NCBI GenBank assembly: GCA_017744855.1
Contig: JAGIAK010000009.1
Coordinates: 1 to 46,018 of the forward strand
Direction: 5' to 3'
DNA: 46,018 nucleotides
DNA from: Microbacterium sp.
GTDB taxonomy: Bacteria; Actinomycetota; Actinomycetes; Actinomycetales; Microbacteriaceae
Under the pieces are notes generated by a model. The model did not search any database. It saw nothing but the letters and a program-made list of their open reading frames with translations, and was not told the DNA's origin. Made by a program: the position numbers and the translations under genes. Below are positions 1 to 8,461 of the stretch, one piece after another. Position 1 is the stretch's first letter. Every line of letters starts with the position of its first letter.

Positions 1-1102
1 GAACCTCGCCCGCAAGGAGCTCGCCTGGCTGCGACGCGGCGCTCCCGCCCGCACCAGCAAGCCCAAGTTCCGCATCGACGCCGCCAACGAGCTGATCGCC
101 GATGTCCCCGAGATCCGCGACAAGATCTCGCTGCAGTCGCTCGCGGTGTCCCGCCTCGGCAAGGATGTCGTCGATCTGCTCGACGCCGGCGTCTCCTACG
201 GCGACAAGGTCGTGCTCAGCGACATCGAGTGGCGTATCGCCCCGGGGGAGCGCACCGGCATCCTCGGCGTCAACGGCGCGGGCAAGTCCACGCTGCTCGG
301 ACTGATCTCCGGCACGGTCGAGCCGACCAGCGGTCGCGTCAAACGGGGCACGACCGTCAAGGTGCAGACGCTCACGCAGCGCCTCGACGAGCTCGAGCAG
401 CACTGGAACGACCCCGTGCGCGTCGTCGTGTCCGGCCTGCGCACCTCGTACACGCTCGGCACCGGCTCGAAGGAGCAGGACCTCACGCCCGGTCAGCTCC
501 TGGAGCGCCTCGGCTTCTCGTCGGCGCAGCTCTCCACTCCGGTGAAAGATCTGTCCGGCGGGCAGCAGCGTCGCCTGCAGCTCCTGCTCGTGCTGCTCGA
601 TCAGCCGAACGTGCTCATCCTCGACGAGCCGACCAACGACCTCGACACCGACATGCTCGCCGCGATCGAGGACCTGCTCGACTCCTGGTCTGGCACGCTG
701 CTCGTCGTCAGCCACGACCGTTACTTCCTCGAGCGCGTCACCGACCAGCAGTACGCGATCCTGGGTGGGCACCTGCGCCACCTCCCCGGCGGTGTGGACG
801 AGTACCTGCGTCTGCGCCAGCGGCAGGATGCGGCGGCGTCGACGCCCGCCTCCGTGCAGGCCGCGGCGCCGAAGGGACTCGACGGGGCGGCGCTGCGCAC
901 GGCGCAGAAGGAGATCGCCGCGCTCGAACGGCGCATCCAGAAGCTCACGGAGCAGGTGGATGCCGCCAAGCACGCCCTCGCCGATCACGACCAGTCCGAC
1001 TACGAGGGACTGGGCGCGAAGATGAAGGAGATCGGCGAGAGGGAGGACGAGATCGAGGAGCTGGAACTGCGCTGGTTCGAGCTCACAGAGCAGATCGGCT
1101 GA
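1..1102 (+). CDS. ABC-F family ATPase, C-terminal part (5' end outside window)
   Basis: The reading frame is open from base 2, so the gene begins upstream of the window. What is visible is the end of the inter-domain linker (NLARKELAWLRRGAP and following residues, typical of Uup/ABC-F proteins) and the whole second ATP-binding domain. That domain has Walker A GVNGAGKST (about nt 270), signature LSGGQQRR (about nt 550) and Walker B with VLILDEPTNDLD (about nt 615). A charged, coiled-coil-like tail follows (KEIAALERRIQKLTEQVD). There are no membrane segments, as expected for ABC-F proteins, which act on ribosomes rather than as transporters. Whether this one is a translation factor or a resistance-type factor cannot be read from half a gene. 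It is followed by an antiporter gene 53 bases downstream, which may be independently transcribed. Confidence 0.93.
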   Translation, partial: NLARKELAWLRRGAPARTSKPKFRIDAANELIADVPEIRDKISLQSLAVSRLGKDVVDLLDAGVSYGDKVVLSDIEWRIAPGERTGILGVNGAGKSTLLGLISGTVEPTSGRVKRGTTVKVQTLTQRLDELEQHWNDPVRVVVSGLRTSYTLGTGSKEQDLTPGQLLERLGFSSAQLSTPVKDLSGGQQRRLQLLLVLLDQPNVLILDEPTNDLDTDMLAAIEDLLDSWSGTLLVVSHDRYFLERVTDQQYAILGGHLRHLPGGVDEYLRLRQRQDAAASTPASVQAAAPKGLDGAALRTAQKEIAALERRIQKLTEQVDAAKHALADHDQSDYEGLGAKMKEIGEREDEIEELELRWFELTEQIG

Positions 1103-1155
1103 CCACGCGATCCCGCGGAGGAATATCCTTCAGTCAGCGCTGTTGAGAGGTTGAC

Positions 1156-2886
1156 ATGGAAGGTCTCGAAGTCACCGTCCTCCTAGGACTGACGATTCTC
1201 GCCGGCGCGCTGCTCGCGCCGCGCATCCGCGTCGCGCTGCCGCTCGTCCTGGTCGTGTTCGGACTGGTGCTCGGGTTCGTCCCGGCCCTGCGCGAGGTGC
1301 AGCTGCCGCCCGAGACCGTGCTGCTGCTGTTCCTCCCCGTGATGCTGTTCTGGGAGAGCCTGACGACGTCTTTGCGGTCGATCCGCCGAGACTTCCGCTA
1401 CATCCTGCCGATGAGCACGCTGCTGGTCGTGGCATCCGCGTTCGCCGTCGCCGGCGTCGGCGTGCTGTTCGGGATGCCGTGGGAGATCGCCCTGATCCTC
1501 GGCGCCGCTGTCGCCCCTCCCGACGCCACCGCCGTCGCCGCCCTCGGACGCCTGCTCCCGCGGCGGATGTTCATGAAGCTGAAGGCCGAGAGCCTCACCA
1601 ACGACGGCACCGCCCTGGTGCTGTACGCGATCGCCGTGTCGCTCGCCGTGGGCGGCCAGGTCACGCCGCTGAGCATCACCTGGAGCGTCCTCGTGTCGTA
1701 CCTCGGCGGCATCCTCGCCGGCGCGGTGATCGCCGCGCTCGCATACCTGCTGCTGCGGCGGTCGACGAACACCGCCGTCATCAACGTGACCCTGCTGCTC
1801 GTGCCGTTCACGGCGTTCCTGCTCGCGGAGATCGTGCACGCGTCCGGCGTGCTCGCGGTCGTCGTCGCCGGGCTCGCCATCGCCTTCGTGTCGCCGCGGA
1901 TCACCACCGCATCGTCGCGCCGCCAGGCGGAGGCGGCCTTCCCGTTCGGCGTCTACCTGCTCAACGGTGCGCTCTTCGTGCTCATCGGGCTCGAGGTGCA
2001 GTACGTCGTGCACCAGATCTCGGGTGCGGCGATCGGGAGGCTGGTGCTCATCACCGTGGCGGTGTGGGCGGCGCTCGTCGTCGTGCGCTATCTCTTCCAG
2101 TTGCTGAGCGTGCCGTTCCAGAGGATCACGGGGTCCGTGATCGCCCGCGCACATCGGCCGCGCGCCCGCGTGGTGTCGACCGTGGCGGGTATGCGCGGAG
2201 CGGTGTCGCTGGCGATCGCCCTGTCGGTGCCGACGGAGGTCGGGGGAGCGGGGCGCGACGAGATCGTGTTCGTGACGGCCGGCGTCATCCTGTTGAGCCT
2301 GCTCGCCCAGGGGCCGCTGCTGCCCGCCATCGTGCGATGGGCGCATCTGCCGGCAGATACGGCGGAGATCGAAGAGTACGAGCTCGCCGAGCGCACGATC
2401 TCGGGAGCCGCGCTGGCGGCGCTCGACGATCTCGCCGTCGAGCACGGGATCGGCCAGGAGGTTCTGGACCGCGTGCGTAGCGAGGGCTATCAGATGCTCG
2501 AGTTCGCCAACGCGAAGGCGCTCGCCAGGGAGCAGGCGCTGGTCGACGCGGAGGCCGACGCCCTCGATGCGCTGCTCGACGAGCCGGACCCCTACGAGGG
2601 CGCGGGACTCGACGGCGCGGGGCTCGACGCGATCGATACGGATGCCGGCACATCGGGATCCCTGCGGATCATCGCCACGTCGACCGCGGTCGACATCGCG
2701 CAGAGGTCCCCGCTGATCCGTCATGAGGAGCACACCAGGCTCAAGCTCGCGCTGTTGGATCGCAAACGCGAGGTGCTCTTCGGCCTGCGTCGCTCCGGCG
2801 CGGTCGACGATCTCGTCGTGCGGCGCATCGTCGCCCGCCTCGACCTGGAGCAGGTGCGCCTGCAGGGCATCGAGGAGTTCGACTGA
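1156..2886 (+). CDS. CPA1-family Na+/H+ (cation/proton) antiporter, NhaP-like
   Basis: This 576-residue protein starts with ATG after GAGAGG. Roughly the first 400 residues are alternating hydrophobic helices (10-13 predicted by eye). The ion-binding region typical of CPA1 exchangers is present: PPDATAVAALGR with Asp123, then SLTNDGTAL with the conserved Asn149-Asp150 pair. The last 150 or so residues are hydrophilic and helical, a cytoplasmic regulatory tail common in this family. The family exchanges Na+ or K+ for H+ across the cytoplasmic membrane and serves pH and salt homeostasis. The transported cation cannot be decided from sequence. The gene converges with the LacI-type regulator, with 21 bases between their stop codons. 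Confidence 0.93.
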   Translation: MEGLEVTVLLGLTILAGALLAPRIRVALPLVLVVFGLVLGFVPALREVQLPPETVLLLFLPVMLFWESLTTSLRSIRRDFRYILPMSTLLVVASAFAVAGVGVLFGMPWEIALILGAAVAPPDATAVAALGRLLPRRMFMKLKAESLTNDGTALVLYAIAVSLAVGGQVTPLSITWSVLVSYLGGILAGAVIAALAYLLLRRSTNTAVINVTLLLVPFTAFLLAEIVHASGVLAVVVAGLAIAFVSPRITTASSRRQAEAAFPFGVYLLNGALFVLIGLEVQYVVHQISGAAIGRLVLITVAVWAALVVVRYLFQLLSVPFQRITGSVIARAHRPRARVVSTVAGMRGAVSLAIALSVPTEVGGAGRDEIVFVTAGVILLSLLAQGPLLPAIVRWAHLPADTAEIEEYELAERTISGAALAALDDLAVEHGIGQEVLDRVRSEGYQMLEFANAKALAREQALVDAEADALDALLDEPDPYEGAGLDGAGLDAIDTDAGTSGSLRIIATSTAVDIAQRSPLIRHEEHTRLKLALLDRKREVLFGLRRSGAVDDLVVRRIVARLDLEQVRLQGIEEFD

Positions 2887-2907
2887 CGGTGACGGTGTGT
2901 CTGCGCG

Positions 2908-3933
2908 TCACCGCCCGGCGGACCCGGCTCCCGGGGGTGTCAACGCTCCGCTAGAACGCCGAACGACCAGACTCGGACGGAACAGATGGTCGACGGGCGG
3001 GGTCTCGTACCCGCTCACCTGTTCGACGAGGGCGGATGCGGCGGCGGCGGCCATCTCGTCGATGGGCTGTCGCAGGGTCGTGAGTCCGGGGCTGCTGTGG
3101 GCGGCGAGGAACGAGTCGTCGTAACCGATGATCGAGACGTCCTCGGGCACGCGGAGGCCCCGTTCCTGCGCGGCCATCACGGCGCCCAGAGCCATCAGAT
3201 CGTTGCCGGCCACGATCGCCGTGGCACCGGAGTCGAGGAGCCGCCGCGCGCCGGACGCCCCGCCGGACATCGTGAAGTCGGTCTCTGCGTACAGACGTTC
3301 GTCGACGCCCCCGGTGAACTTGCGCATCGCCGCGAGATAACCGCGAAGCCTGTTCTGCGACGGCAGCAGGTATCGCTGGCCGCCGGCGAGACCGATCCGC
3401 GTGTGACCGAGATCGTGCAGGTGGGCGACGGCCATCGCCGTGCCTGTCGCTTCGTCGCAGGCGACGGTCGGCACAGGCAGGTCCGCAACGCGCCCCCCGA
3501 CCAGGACCATCGGGATCCGTTCGCGATGGAGCTCGTGGTAGAAGCCGTGATCCGCTGAGGGATTGGCGTGGCGCCCGGAGATGAGCACGAGTCCGCGCAC
3601 GCCCTGCTCGAGGAGCACGCTCAGGTAGTCGAGTTCGGTGGGGCCGTGCTTGGTGGAGCTCCCGATCAAGGCCACGATGCCGTGCGAAGCGAGCTTGGAT
3701 TCGACGGCGCCGGCCAGGAGCGCGAACGCGGGATTGTCGAGTTCGGGGACGATGATGCCGACCAGCGCGCTTCCGGAGTGCGCACGGGTGAGCATGCCCA
3801 GTTCGCGAGCGTCACGTAGCACTCTGTCCCTGGTGTCGGGGGCGACCCCTGGCTTGCCGCTGAGCACGCGACTGACGGTGGCGGGGCTGACGCCGACGCG
3901 ACGAGCGATCTCCCTGACCGAGGGACGGGTCAT
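2908..3933 (-). CDS. LacI-family transcriptional regulator of the maltodextrin-type locus
   Basis: The 341-residue protein has the LacI helix-turn-helix at its N-terminus (SVREIARRVGVSPATVSRVL) followed by the hinge and a periplasmic-binding-protein-like effector domain (IIVPELDNPAFALLAGAVE, and IIGYDDSFLAAHSSPGLTTL near the end). The start at 3933 is chosen because AAGGAGG lies just upstream and the HTH begins a few residues later; a longer open frame upstream has no LacI similarity. It is transcribed divergently from the GH13-esterase-MalEFG genes and an inverted repeat lies in the shared gap, so it most likely represses those genes until a maltodextrin-like inducer binds. Family assignment is clear; the inducer is inferred from context. 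Confidence 0.95.
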   Translation of the reverse strand: MTRPSVREIARRVGVSPATVSRVLSGKPGVAPDTRDRVLRDARELGMLTRAHSGSALVGIIVPELDNPAFALLAGAVESKLASHGIVALIGSSTKHGPTELDYLSVLLEQGVRGLVLISGRHANPSADHGFYHELHRERIPMVLVGGRVADLPVPTVACDEATGTAMAVAHLHDLGHTRIGLAGGQRYLLPSQNRLRGYLAAMRKFTGGVDERLYAETDFTMSGGASGARRLLDSGATAIVAGNDLMALGAVMAAQERGLRVPEDVSIIGYDDSFLAAHSSPGLTTLRQPIDEMAAAAASALVEQVSGYETPPVDHLFRPSLVVRRSSGALTPPGAGSAGR

Positions 3934-3953
3934 CGTGCCTCCTTGAAACAAGT

Positions 3954-3967
3954 TGCAAAACGTTGCA
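3954..3967. promoter_or_regulatory. Candidate LacI-type operator
   Basis: The inverted repeat TGCAA-AACG-TTGCA lies in the 107-base gap between the divergent LacI-type regulator and the GH13 gene, 21 bases upstream of the regulator's start codon. Position and symmetry fit an operator for the adjacent regulator. Only one copy is seen. Binding is inferred. Confidence 0.6.
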
Positions 3968-4040
3968 TGCCGTTGGAACCCGATCTTAGACTCGGCGGCG
4001 GACGCTCCGCCACCCGAGCACTGCATGAAGGATCTTCGCG

Positions 4041-5828
4041 ATGAAACACGACGAAACGCTGCGTTTCGCACCCGCCCACCACGATGGCTCGCCCCTGTAC
4101 GTCAGCTCCCCGCACCCGTCCATCGGCGACACGGTCGAGCTCAGGGTGCGTGTGGCGGGATCCATGCACGTCACCGCTGTGCACGTGCGCTCGACGCCCG
4201 ACGGCGAGCCGCGGTTCGATGCGGCGGAGCGCACGGAGACGGCCGCCGACGGGGAGCAGTGGTGGACGGCATCCGTCCCGTTGATCAACGTCGAGCTCGG
4301 TTATCGATTCCTCCTGCGCACACCGACCGGCCTGCTCTGGCTCACGGCCGCCGGACTCTCGCGCACCGACGTCACCGATGACACGGACTTCGTCATCACC
4401 GCGTATGCTCCTGCGCCGGCGTGGTCGGACGACGCCATCGTCTACGAGGTCTTCATCGATCGATTCGCCCGCTCCGCGGACTGGGAGCGCCCTGCCCCGC
4501 CCGACTGGGCGCATGCCGCGGGGTGGGAGGAACCGGTGCTCTGGGGTCGCGAGGGCGCCCTGCAGCAGATGTACGGAGGAGACCTCTACGGCGTCGCCGA
4601 GAAGCTCGACCACCTCGTCGAGCTCGGGGTGAACACCCTCTACCTCACGCCGTTCTTCCCGAGCGGGTCGAACCACCGCTACGACTCGACGACCTTCGAG
4701 GAGGTCGATCCCCAGCTCGGCGGTGACGCCGCGCTCATCGCGCTCACCGAGGCCGCCCGCGCCCGCGGCATCCGCGTGCTGGGGGACATCACGCTGAACC
4801 ACTCCGGCGACGGCCACGAGTGGTTCCGTAGGGCGCTCGCCGACCCGAACTCCGTCGAGCGGGGGTTTTACTTCATCGAGGAGGACGGTGGATACGCGTC
4901 GTTCTGCGGCGTGCCGACGCTGCCCACGTTCGACCACCGCTCCGCCGAACTCCGTCGTCGTCTCTATGACGGTTCCGACTCCGTGATCGCCCGGGGCGTG
5001 ACCGAGTGGGGGCTCGACGGGTGGCGCGTCGACGTGGCGCAATCGGCCGGTCGGCACGGCGCTGTCGAGCTCAACGATCTCGTCGCACAGCGCACGAGGT
5101 CGACGCTCGGGGACCACCTCCTGCTGGCGGAGAACCAGTTCGACGCCTCGCGCGCACTACGTGGTGACGGCTGGCACGGGACGATGTCGTACGCCGGCTT
5201 CGCCCGTCCGGTCTGGGCATGGTTGGCGTCGGTGCGTTCCGACGAGTTCTGGGGTACCCCTGGGGCCATTCCGCCGTACACGGCCGCCGATGTCGTCGAC
5301 GTCATGACGCGGTACTCGTCGCGCATCCCGTGGCAGTCGTACACCCACAACCTGACGCTCCTCGATTCCCACGACACCGCCCGCTTCCGCAGCATCGCCG
5401 GCGCCGACCGCCAACTGCTGGCGGCCGCGCTTCTGTTCACGCTCCCCGGCATGCCGATGGTGTTCGCAGGCGACGAGGTCGGCGTCGAGGGCGTGCACCT
5501 GGAGGATGGACGGCGGCCCTTCCCCTGGGCGCGCGCCTCGTGGGACGAGCACACCTGGGACGCCTACCGGGAGCTGATCTCCCTGCGTACAACGCACCCG
5601 GCGCTCCGCGGCGGCGGATTGCGCTGGCTGCACGCGTCCGACGACGTGATGATCTTCGAACGCGCCACGGCGGACGAGACGATCCTGGTCGCGGTGAGCC
5701 GCGGGCCGCACGAGGCTCTGCTTTCCCCCGTGTCCGGCCGCAGCCTGCTCGGCGGGGGAGACCTCGTCACGGGCACCCCGCTGCCCCTGGACGGGTCCGG
5801 CTACGGCATCTGGGAGGTCGCGCGATGA
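4041..5828 (+). CDS. GH13 alpha-amylase-family glycosidase (cyclomaltodextrinase/neopullulanase-like)
   Basis: This 595-residue enzyme has an N-terminal beta-sandwich-like region (about 1-125) as in CBM34-containing neopullulanases, then a GH13 barrel. The four conserved regions are present: DITLNH (Asp249), GWRVDVAQ with nucleophile Asp331, LLLAENQ with acid/base Glu364, and LLDSHDTAR with Asp445. There is no signal peptide, so it should act in the cytoplasm on maltodextrins or cyclodextrins brought in by the importer encoded downstream. The start is supported by GAAGGATC upstream. Its stop codon overlaps the next gene's start (ATGA), indicating translational coupling. Exact specificity (alpha-glucosidase, maltogenic amylase or cyclomaltodextrinase) cannot be settled by eye. 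Confidence 0.93.
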   Translation: MKHDETLRFAPAHHDGSPLYVSSPHPSIGDTVELRVRVAGSMHVTAVHVRSTPDGEPRFDAAERTETAADGEQWWTASVPLINVELGYRFLLRTPTGLLWLTAAGLSRTDVTDDTDFVITAYAPAPAWSDDAIVYEVFIDRFARSADWERPAPPDWAHAAGWEEPVLWGREGALQQMYGGDLYGVAEKLDHLVELGVNTLYLTPFFPSGSNHRYDSTTFEEVDPQLGGDAALIALTEAARARGIRVLGDITLNHSGDGHEWFRRALADPNSVERGFYFIEEDGGYASFCGVPTLPTFDHRSAELRRRLYDGSDSVIARGVTEWGLDGWRVDVAQSAGRHGAVELNDLVAQRTRSTLGDHLLLAENQFDASRALRGDGWHGTMSYAGFARPVWAWLASVRSDEFWGTPGAIPPYTAADVVDVMTRYSSRIPWQSYTHNLTLLDSHDTARFRSIAGADRQLLAAALLFTLPGMPMVFAGDEVGVEGVHLEDGRRPFPWARASWDEHTWDAYRELISLRTTHPALRGGGLRWLHASDDVMIFERATADETILVAVSRGPHEALLSPVSGRSLLGGGDLVTGTPLPLDGSGYGIWEVAR

Positions 5829-7150
5829 GCGTCGAGATCATCTCCGGGTTCGCCTCGGCGGCGCTGGGCAATGAACGCGACGTCTTCGTGTATCTCCCGC
5901 CCGGGTACTCGCCCGAGGACGGCCCCTATCCCGTGGTCATCGCCCACGACGGACAGCATCTGTTCTCCGAGCGCGGCCTGCAGCCCAGCTGGGACCTCGA
6001 CCGGACACTCGACCGCCTCATCGGCGACGGACGTGTGCCGCCTCTCGTCGTGGCGGGGGTCTCGAACGCCGGAGCGGACCGCGGCGCCGAGTACTCGCAC
6101 GTGCGTCCCTACCCCCGCGACCCGAACACCCGTCCGCGCGGGGAGCAGTACGAGAGCCTGCTCGTCGACGAGCTCCTGCCCCTGCTCCGCCGGCGCTACG
6201 CCATCTCGGACAAGGCGGAGCACACCGCGGTGATGGGATCGTCGATGGGCGGTCTCGTCAGTTACCACCTCTCGTTCCGTCGCCCCGACGTGTTCGGCCT
6301 CGCGGCCGTGCTGTCTCCGTTCCTCGTCGCCGTCGATCCCGACACCCTCGAGGAGACGTGCGTGCACGCCCGCTTCACGGAGAAGGGGCCGTCGCGCCTC
6401 TGGATCGACATCGGCGGCATGGAGGGGCTGATCATGGTCCGCCCCGTGCGGGACTTGGTCGACTCGCTGATCGACGACCTCGGCTACGAACCAGACCGTG
6501 AGCTGCGCTACCGGCACGACCCCGACGCCATCCACCACGAGCACGCCTGGGCGGAACGGGTCGAGAGCGCTCTGCTGCACCTGTTCGGCGCGGACGGCCC
6601 TCCCACGCTGGTCAGCGCCGTCGAGGGTGGCTTCGCCGTCGGAGAGCTCCTAGATCCGGCGCCGACCGGGCGACGTGCCGACGGCTGCGTCTACAGCGTC
6701 CTCACCTCGCAGACGACCTGGTCCCCGGCGCCGGCTCTGGAGCGCACGTCGTCCCGCCTGCTGCGCGCGGCGGAGATCGGCGTCGTCGACGTCGTCAGCA
6801 TCGCCGGGGCGAGCGAGGTGACCGGTTCCGTCGAGGTGCTCGCCGGAGACGACGTCGCCCTGGTCGAGGTCGTCATCGTCGCCCCCGATCCCGCCGACGA
6901 CCCGGCCGAGCTCGTGTACTTCTCCGGCCTGCTCGCACGACGCGAAGCTCCGGGGCGCTACCGCGGTTCGTGGCGGCTCCCGCGCGGTGTCGGCCTCAAC
7001 GGCACGGTGAGCCGCGGCTGGCGCATCGACGGACTCGATGAAGCCGGCGACCTCGTGCGCCGCCCCGTGCGCGCGGACCGAGACCGGACGATGGACATCC
7101 GGATCTCCGGGTGGACCGTTCCCGACGACGTCGACCCCCACCACTCCTGA
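5825..7150 (+). CDS. Alpha/beta-hydrolase of the enterochelin-esterase (esterase D) type with an extra C-terminal region
   Basis: A 441-residue protein whose ATG overlaps the GH13 stop codon. Residues about 1-250 resemble the IroE/Fes and esterase D fold: RDVFVYLPPGY near the start, nucleophile Ser140 in GSSMGG, and a candidate catalytic His240 in HHEHAW. The last 190 residues are not obviously hydrolase; they are rich in Val, Asp and Gly and look like one or two beta-rich domains. There is no signal peptide, so the protein is predicted cytoplasmic. Lying between a GH13 enzyme and a maltodextrin-type importer, it may deacylate imported oligosaccharides; siderophore hydrolysis is the main family alternative but no iron genes are nearby. 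An in-frame extension far upstream overlaps GH13 coding sequence and is not real. Confidence 0.82.
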   Translation: MSVEIISGFASAALGNERDVFVYLPPGYSPEDGPYPVVIAHDGQHLFSERGLQPSWDLDRTLDRLIGDGRVPPLVVAGVSNAGADRGAEYSHVRPYPRDPNTRPRGEQYESLLVDELLPLLRRRYAISDKAEHTAVMGSSMGGLVSYHLSFRRPDVFGLAAVLSPFLVAVDPDTLEETCVHARFTEKGPSRLWIDIGGMEGLIMVRPVRDLVDSLIDDLGYEPDRELRYRHDPDAIHHEHAWAERVESALLHLFGADGPPTLVSAVEGGFAVGELLDPAPTGRRADGCVYSVLTSQTTWSPAPALERTSSRLLRAAEIGVVDVVSIAGASEVTGSVEVLAGDDVALVEVVIVAPDPADDPAELVYFSGLLARREAPGRYRGSWRLPRGVGLNGTVSRGWRIDGLDEAGDLVRRPVRADRDRTMDIRISGWTVPDDVDPHHS

Positions 7151-7179
7151 CCCGAACCCGACCCGAAGGACCTGCAACG

Positions 7180-8436
7180 ATGCACACCCACGTCCGGCGC
7201 GCTGGCGCCCTCCTCAGCGGCGCCGCCGCGATCCTGCTCCTCGCCTCGTGCGCCGGTGCCCCCGACCCCGCCCCCGTGACGGGAGCGCCCGGCGGCGGCG
7301 ACCGCGCCGACCTCGTCATCTGGACGAACAATGCCGTCGCCCCCGTGCTCGACGAGGTGGCGCAGGAATTCGCCGAGGACAACGGCATCACCGTGTCGGT
7401 GCAGGGGGTCAGCAATCTGCCCGGCGACTTCATCACGGCGGACGACACCGGGTTCGGGCCCGACGTCGTGGTCGGCCCGAACGACTGGGTGGGCAACCTC
7501 GTGCAGAACGGTTCCATCGAGCCCGTCGTGCTGAGCGCGGAGGCCAAGGACTCCTTCGTCCCCGTCGCCCTCGACGCGGTCACCCTCGGTTCGCAGGTCT
7601 ACGGTGTCCCGTACGCGTTCGAGTCGATCGTGCTCTACCGCAACACCGATCTGGCCCCGTCCGTGCCGGCCACGTTCGAGGATCTGGTCTCGACGGGGGA
7701 GGCCGTGGTCGCCGCGGGAGCCGCAGAACGCGTGCTCAGTCTCCAGGTCGGCCAGCAGGGAGACGCCTACTCGATGCAGCCGTTCTACTCGTCCGCCGGA
7801 GGCTACCTCTTCGGCGCCGACGGAAAGGGCGGATGGAACCCCGACGACCTGGGTGTCGGCGCCGAGGGCTCCCTCGCGTTCGCGCAGAGGCTCGCCGAGT
7901 ACGGCGAGCAGGGTCGAGGCGTGTTCACACGTTCGATCACGGTGGACAACGCAATCGCCCTGTTCGCAGAGGGGAAGAGCCCGTACCTCGTGTCGGGGCC
8001 CTGGGCGCTCTCCACGATCCGCACCGCAGGGATCCCCTATGCGATCGATGCGATCCCGGGGTTCGCCGACGGGGGACCGGCGCAGCCTTTCGTGGGCGTG
8101 CAGGCGTTCTACGTCGCCGCGCACGGCGCCAACAGTGCCTTCGCCCAGGAGTTCGTCTCCGGGTTCGCGACGACGGATGCCGTGCAGCGGGTGCTCTACG
8201 ACAACGACCCGCGTCCGCCCGCATCCCGCGGGGTCCTCGCCGCCGTCTCGGCGGCCGACGCGGACACGGCGGCGATCGCGGCGGTCGCGGCCGACGGAAC
8301 CCCGATGCCGAGCGTGCCGCAGATGGCCAGCGTCTGGGAGCCGCTCGGACGCGCCCAGGCGGCCATCATCTCCGGTGCCGATCCGATCACGACCATGCAG
8401 AAGGCGGGCGAGGCGATTGCGGCCAAGGGAGAGTGA
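7180..8436 (+). CDS. Extracellular solute-binding lipoprotein of a maltodextrin-type ABC importer
   Basis: The 418-residue product begins with a lipoprotein signal sequence: basic residues, a hydrophobic stretch and the lipobox LLASC with Cys24 as the lipidation site. The mature part is a MalE-like family 1 binding protein, with DLVIWTNNAVAPVLDEVAQE near the start, GPWALSTIR in the middle and a helical C-terminus. The ATG at 7180 is preceded by GAAGGA and gives a complete signal peptide, whereas a start at 7111 would put 23 non-signal residues in front. It should capture maltodextrin-like sugars outside the membrane and deliver them to the two permeases encoded next. Ligand identity is inferred from the GH13 neighbour. 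Confidence 0.92.
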   Translation: MHTHVRRAGALLSGAAAILLLASCAGAPDPAPVTGAPGGGDRADLVIWTNNAVAPVLDEVAQEFAEDNGITVSVQGVSNLPGDFITADDTGFGPDVVVGPNDWVGNLVQNGSIEPVVLSAEAKDSFVPVALDAVTLGSQVYGVPYAFESIVLYRNTDLAPSVPATFEDLVSTGEAVVAAGAAERVLSLQVGQQGDAYSMQPFYSSAGGYLFGADGKGGWNPDDLGVGAEGSLAFAQRLAEYGEQGRGVFTRSITVDNAIALFAEGKSPYLVSGPWALSTIRTAGIPYAIDAIPGFADGGPAQPFVGVQAFYVAAHGANSAFAQEFVSGFATTDAVQRVLYDNDPRPPASRGVLAAVSAADADTAAIAAVAADGTPMPSVPQMASVWEPLGRAQAAIISGADPITTMQKAGEAIAAKGE

Positions 8437-8461
8437 TCGAGGAGAGGGGATCGGCCCGCGG

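Noticed and set aside
1183..2733. 516-codon minus-strand open frame opposite the antiporter gene
   Set aside because: Antisense artefact of high GC content. It is low-complexity, full of His, Asp, Glu and Arg, with no start signal or domain.
3934..4071. Longer start for the LacI-type regulator
   Set aside because: The extra residues cross the candidate operator and the divergent gene start. The helix-turn-helix begins at once after the start at 3933, which has AAGGAGG upstream.
5219..5824. In-frame N-terminal extension of the esterase-fold protein into the GH13 gene
   Set aside because: It is Arg/Pro/Gly-rich out-of-frame reading of GH13 coding sequence. The ATG at 5825 gives a normal esterase N-terminus and a standard ATGA overlap.
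7604..8461. Extension of the MalF-type frame upstream through the solute-binding protein gene
   Set aside because: The residues are Ser/Arg/Pro-rich with no membrane helix or homology; they are an out-of-frame reading of the lipoprotein gene.
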